A stretch of DNA of 64,000 bases, taken from Emcibacter sp048269205 (GTDB taxonomy: Bacteria > Pseudomonadota > Alphaproteobacteria > Sphingomonadales > Emcibacteraceae). The DNA is taken from the NCBI RefSeq assembly GCF_048269205.1, contig NZ_JBLXJC010000004.1:1-64000 (forward strand), read 5' to 3'. The notes under the pieces are model-generated. The model searched no databases. It saw nothing but the letters and a program-made list of their open reading frames with translations, and was not told where the DNA came from. Shown here piece after piece: positions 62,254-64,000 of this stretch (positions are counted from its first letter, which is position 1; the number at the start of each line of letters is the position of its first letter). The position numbers and the translations under genes are program-made.

Positions 62254-63500
62254 CGTCAGAAAATCCTAATATTCTGAAATCAAACTATAATGTGGAAGAA
62301 ATCCGTCGCGATTTCCCGATCTTCGAGCAACAGATTTACGGCAAGCCCCTGACCTTTCTGGACAGCGGTGCCAGCGCCCAGAAGCCGCGTCAGGTGATCG
62401 ACCGGTTGAGTGATTATTATTCCAATGAATATGCCAATATTCACCGGGGTGTCTATTATCTGTCCCAGGTCGGCACCCAGAAATATGAAGAGGTGCGCGG
62501 GCAACTGAAGACATTCATCAATGCCGCTGACGACAAGGAAATCATATTTGTTCGGGGGGCGACGGAAGCGATCAACCTGGTGGCCCAGACCTGGGGCCGG
62601 CAGAACCTGGGCCAGGGTGACGAGGTCATTCTCAGCCGCATGGAGCATCACAGCAATATCGTGCCCTGGCAGATGATCCGCGAGGAAAAAGAATTTGTCA
62701 TTCAGGTCGCGCCCATTGATGATCGTGGCAACTTCCTGTTCGAGGAATATGAGAAATTGTTGTCTGAGAGGACAAAACTGGTGGCCATCACGCATATTTC
62801 CAATTCACTGGGAACCATCACCCCGATCAAGCAGATCATCAGGGCGGCCCACAAGGTTGGGGCGCTGGTCCTGGTGGACGGCTGTCAGGCTGTTCCCCAT
62901 ACCCGGGTGGATGTGCGGGATCTGGGCGCGGACTTTTATGTTTTTTCCGGTCATAAAATGTACGGGCCGACCGGTGTCGGCGTTTTGTATGGCCGCAAGG
63001 AACTTCTGGAGGCCATGCCCCCATACCAGGGCGGCGGGGACATGATCCGCTCCGTGACCTTTGAGAAGACGGTCTATAACGACCTTCCCCATAAGTTTGA
63101 GGCCGGCACCCCCCATATTGCCGGGGGTATTGGATTGGGTGCGGCCATTGATTATATGGAAGATGTGGGTTTTGAAGCCATCGAGGATCACGAGGAAAAG
63201 CTTCTGGCCTATGCCAAAGAACGACTGGCGGAAGTGAAGGGTTTCCATCTGGTGGGGCAGGCGGATCACATGGCGGGAATATTATCCTTCACCATGGAAA
63301 ACGCCCATCCCCATGATATCGGCACCATCCTGGACCAGGAAGGGATCGCGATCCGGGCCGGGCATCATTGCGCCCAGCCGGTGATGGACTTTTTTGATGT
63401 GCCGGCAATGGCCCGTGCCTCACTTGGCCTGTATAATACATATGAAGATATTGACCGGCTGGTGGCCGGTCTGGAGAAAGTAAACCGGATTTTCGGTTAA
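62250..63500 (+). CDS. sufS: Cysteine desulfurase SufS
   Basis: A 416-residue PLP-dependent enzyme that takes sulfur from cysteine for cluster assembly. The PLP lysine is in VFSGHKMYGPTGVGVL near residue 235, and the catalytic Cys that forms the persulfide is in IRAGHHCAQPVMDFF near residue 373. The start DFPIFEQQIYGKPLTFLD is typical of SufS. It overlaps sufD by 4 bases. A SufE partner is not seen in this window. Confidence 0.97.
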   Translation: MTSENPNILKSNYNVEEIRRDFPIFEQQIYGKPLTFLDSGASAQKPRQVIDRLSDYYSNEYANIHRGVYYLSQVGTQKYEEVRGQLKTFINAADDKEIIFVRGATEAINLVAQTWGRQNLGQGDEVILSRMEHHSNIVPWQMIREEKEFVIQVAPIDDRGNFLFEEYEKLLSERTKLVAITHISNSLGTITPIKQIIRAAHKVGALVLVDGCQAVPHTRVDVRDLGADFYVFSGHKMYGPTGVGVLYGRKELLEAMPPYQGGGDMIRSVTFEKTVYNDLPHKFEAGTPHIAGGIGLGAAIDYMEDVGFEAIEDHEEKLLAYAKERLAEVKGFHLVGQADHMAGILSFTMENAHPHDIGTILDQEGIAIRAGHHCAQPVMDFFDVPAMARASLGLYNTYEDIDRLVAGLEKVNRIFG

Positions 63501-63518
63501 TACTCAGGGTATAAAAAA

Positions 63519-63932
63519 ATGAGCTTTCTGGACGGATTTTACAGCAGAGACGACAAGGACAAGGACGCTGATAAAAAGCAGGAGACGAAAGTTTCCTCAG
63601 GCGGCCCGGCCTTGAGTGACGATGAACGACGAGACCTCAATCAGAAGATTGTCGAGGTTCTGCGCGAGATATATGACCCGGAGATCCCGGTCAATATCTA
63701 TGAAATGGGCCTGATTTATGATGTGGTCATTTCCGATACCGCCGATGTGGCCGTGATCATGACCCTGACCACGCCCCATTGCCCCGTGGCCGAAAGCATG
63801 CCCGGCGAGGTAGAGCTGAAAGTCCGGGATGTGGAAGGTGTGGGTAATGTCACCGTGGAGCTGGTCTGGGACCCGCCATGGGACATGAGCATGATGAGCG
63901 AGGCTGCCCGTCTTGAAATGGGCTTTATGTAG
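63519..63932 (+). CDS. sufT: SUF system protein SufT (DUF59)
   Basis: A 137-residue MIP18/DUF59 family protein. After a charged N-terminal extension of about 35 residues come the family motifs YDPEIPVNIYEMGLIYDV and the LTTPHCPVAESMPGEVEL loop, whose Cys is important for function in relatives. The WDPPWDMSMMSEAARLEMGF ending is standard. SufT helps mature Fe-S proteins. It lies 18 bases after sufS and 10 bases before sufA. Confidence 0.95.
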   Translation: MSFLDGFYSRDDKDKDADKKQETKVSSGGPALSDDERRDLNQKIVEVLREIYDPEIPVNIYEMGLIYDVVISDTADVAVIMTLTTPHCPVAESMPGEVELKVRDVEGVGNVTVELVWDPPWDMSMMSEAARLEMGFM

Positions 63933-63942
63933 GAGAAGTCAG

Positions 63943-64000
63943 ATGTCAGCAGAAGCCGTATTGAAAATATCCGATGCCGCTGCAGACAGAATTAAATTTC
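63943..64000 (+). CDS. sufA: SufA/IscA-type A-type carrier, 3' end outside window
   Basis: Only the first 19 codons are in view (MSAEAVLKISDAAADRIKF), with the ribosome binding site AGGAGAAG before ATG 63943. The segment LKISDAAADRIK matches the start of the A-type iron-sulfur carrier (HesB/IscA/SufA) family, which follows sufT in alphaproteobacterial suf operons. The gene is truncated by the window edge, so the conserved C-terminal cysteines cannot be checked. Confidence 0.75.
   Translation, partial: MSAEAVLKISDAAADRIKF

Noticed and set aside
1..64000. Search by eye for tRNA, rRNA, CRISPR repeats, insertion sequences and prophage genes
   Set aside because: None was seen. There is no repeated spacer array, transposase-like protein or tRNA-like stretch, although a short RNA gene could be missed without a covariance search.

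Overview
The window is a contiguous piece of an alphaproteobacterial chromosome that contains the replication origin. The main evidence is an origin-like DnaA-box region between ppsR and hemE, the layout known from Caulobacter. It is flanked on one side by maf-aroE-coaE-dnaQ and on the other by hemE-hemH-hemJ-rho, then mnmE-mnmG-rsmG-parA-parB with parS-like sites. Other alphaproteobacterial signatures are the aroK-aroB-CNNM run, the DUF4167 and DUF1178 proteins, lysC-ptsP-prfA-prmC divergent from ubiG, and an Rrf2-sufBCDSTA cluster. I cannot name the genus. An Emcibacterales/Kordiimonadales-like marine lineage is only a guess from the style of the proteins. No rRNA, tRNA, CRISPR array, insertion sequence or prophage was seen, and codon and base use look even throughout.

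Layout. 0.2-3.7 kb: an M23 peptidase, a small membrane protein, and a methyl-accepting chemotaxis protein gene interrupted by an in-frame amber codon. 3.7-17.7 kb, minus strand: clpB, a DUF4167 protein, prmC-prfA, hisS, ispG, rodZ-like, ptsP, a nitronate monooxygenase-like protein and lysC. 17.9-20.0 kb, plus: ubiG, fdhD and an acetyltransferase. 20.0-26.9 kb, mostly minus: mobA, DUF1178, a nitrilase-family amidase, grxC, comF, a P-loop kinase, mutT, an acetyltransferase and argJ, with one methyltransferase on the plus strand. 27-30.5 kb: secA, with a duplicated zinc motif, and a secreted hypothetical protein. 30.6-34.7 kb, minus: accA, xerD, a 648-residue exported protein of unknown function and a 46-residue membrane protein. 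34.9-37.9 kb: aroK-aroB-CNNM transporter. 37.9-40.8 kb, minus: a small regulator, an Smr protein, mltA and a Tim44-domain protein. 41.0-42.1 kb: fxsA and secB. 42.2-45.8 kb, minus: dnaQ, coaE, aroE, maf and ppsR. 45.8-46.2 kb: the predicted oriC. 46.2-58.1 kb, plus: hemE, hemH, hemJ, rho, nhaC, a DUF6489-like protein, mnmE, mnmG, rsmG, parA and parB. 58.1-64 kb: a palindromic operator region, then an Rrf2 regulator and sufB-C-D-S-T-A, with sufA cut by the window end.

How the parts fit. DnaA would open the AT-rich end of the origin next to hemE, while ParB binds parS-like sites 7-12 kb away and ParA moves the newly copied origins. The three heme genes supply consecutive or late steps (uroporphyrinogen decarboxylase, HemJ-type protoporphyrinogen oxidase, ferrochelatase). 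The suf operon makes Fe-S clusters and is probably controlled by its own first gene through two palindromes. Protein export is represented by SecA, SecB and FxsA, cell-wall work by MltA, the M23 peptidase and RodZ, and translation quality by PrfA, PrmC, MnmE, MnmG and RsmG.

Most of the region is conserved housekeeping. The points that most deserve a second look are the amber-interrupted chemoreceptor, the 9-nt-phased DnaA boxes, the three parS-like sites (two inside genes), the paired palindromes before the suf operon, the doubled SEC-C motif of SecA, and several uncharacterised exported or membrane proteins.
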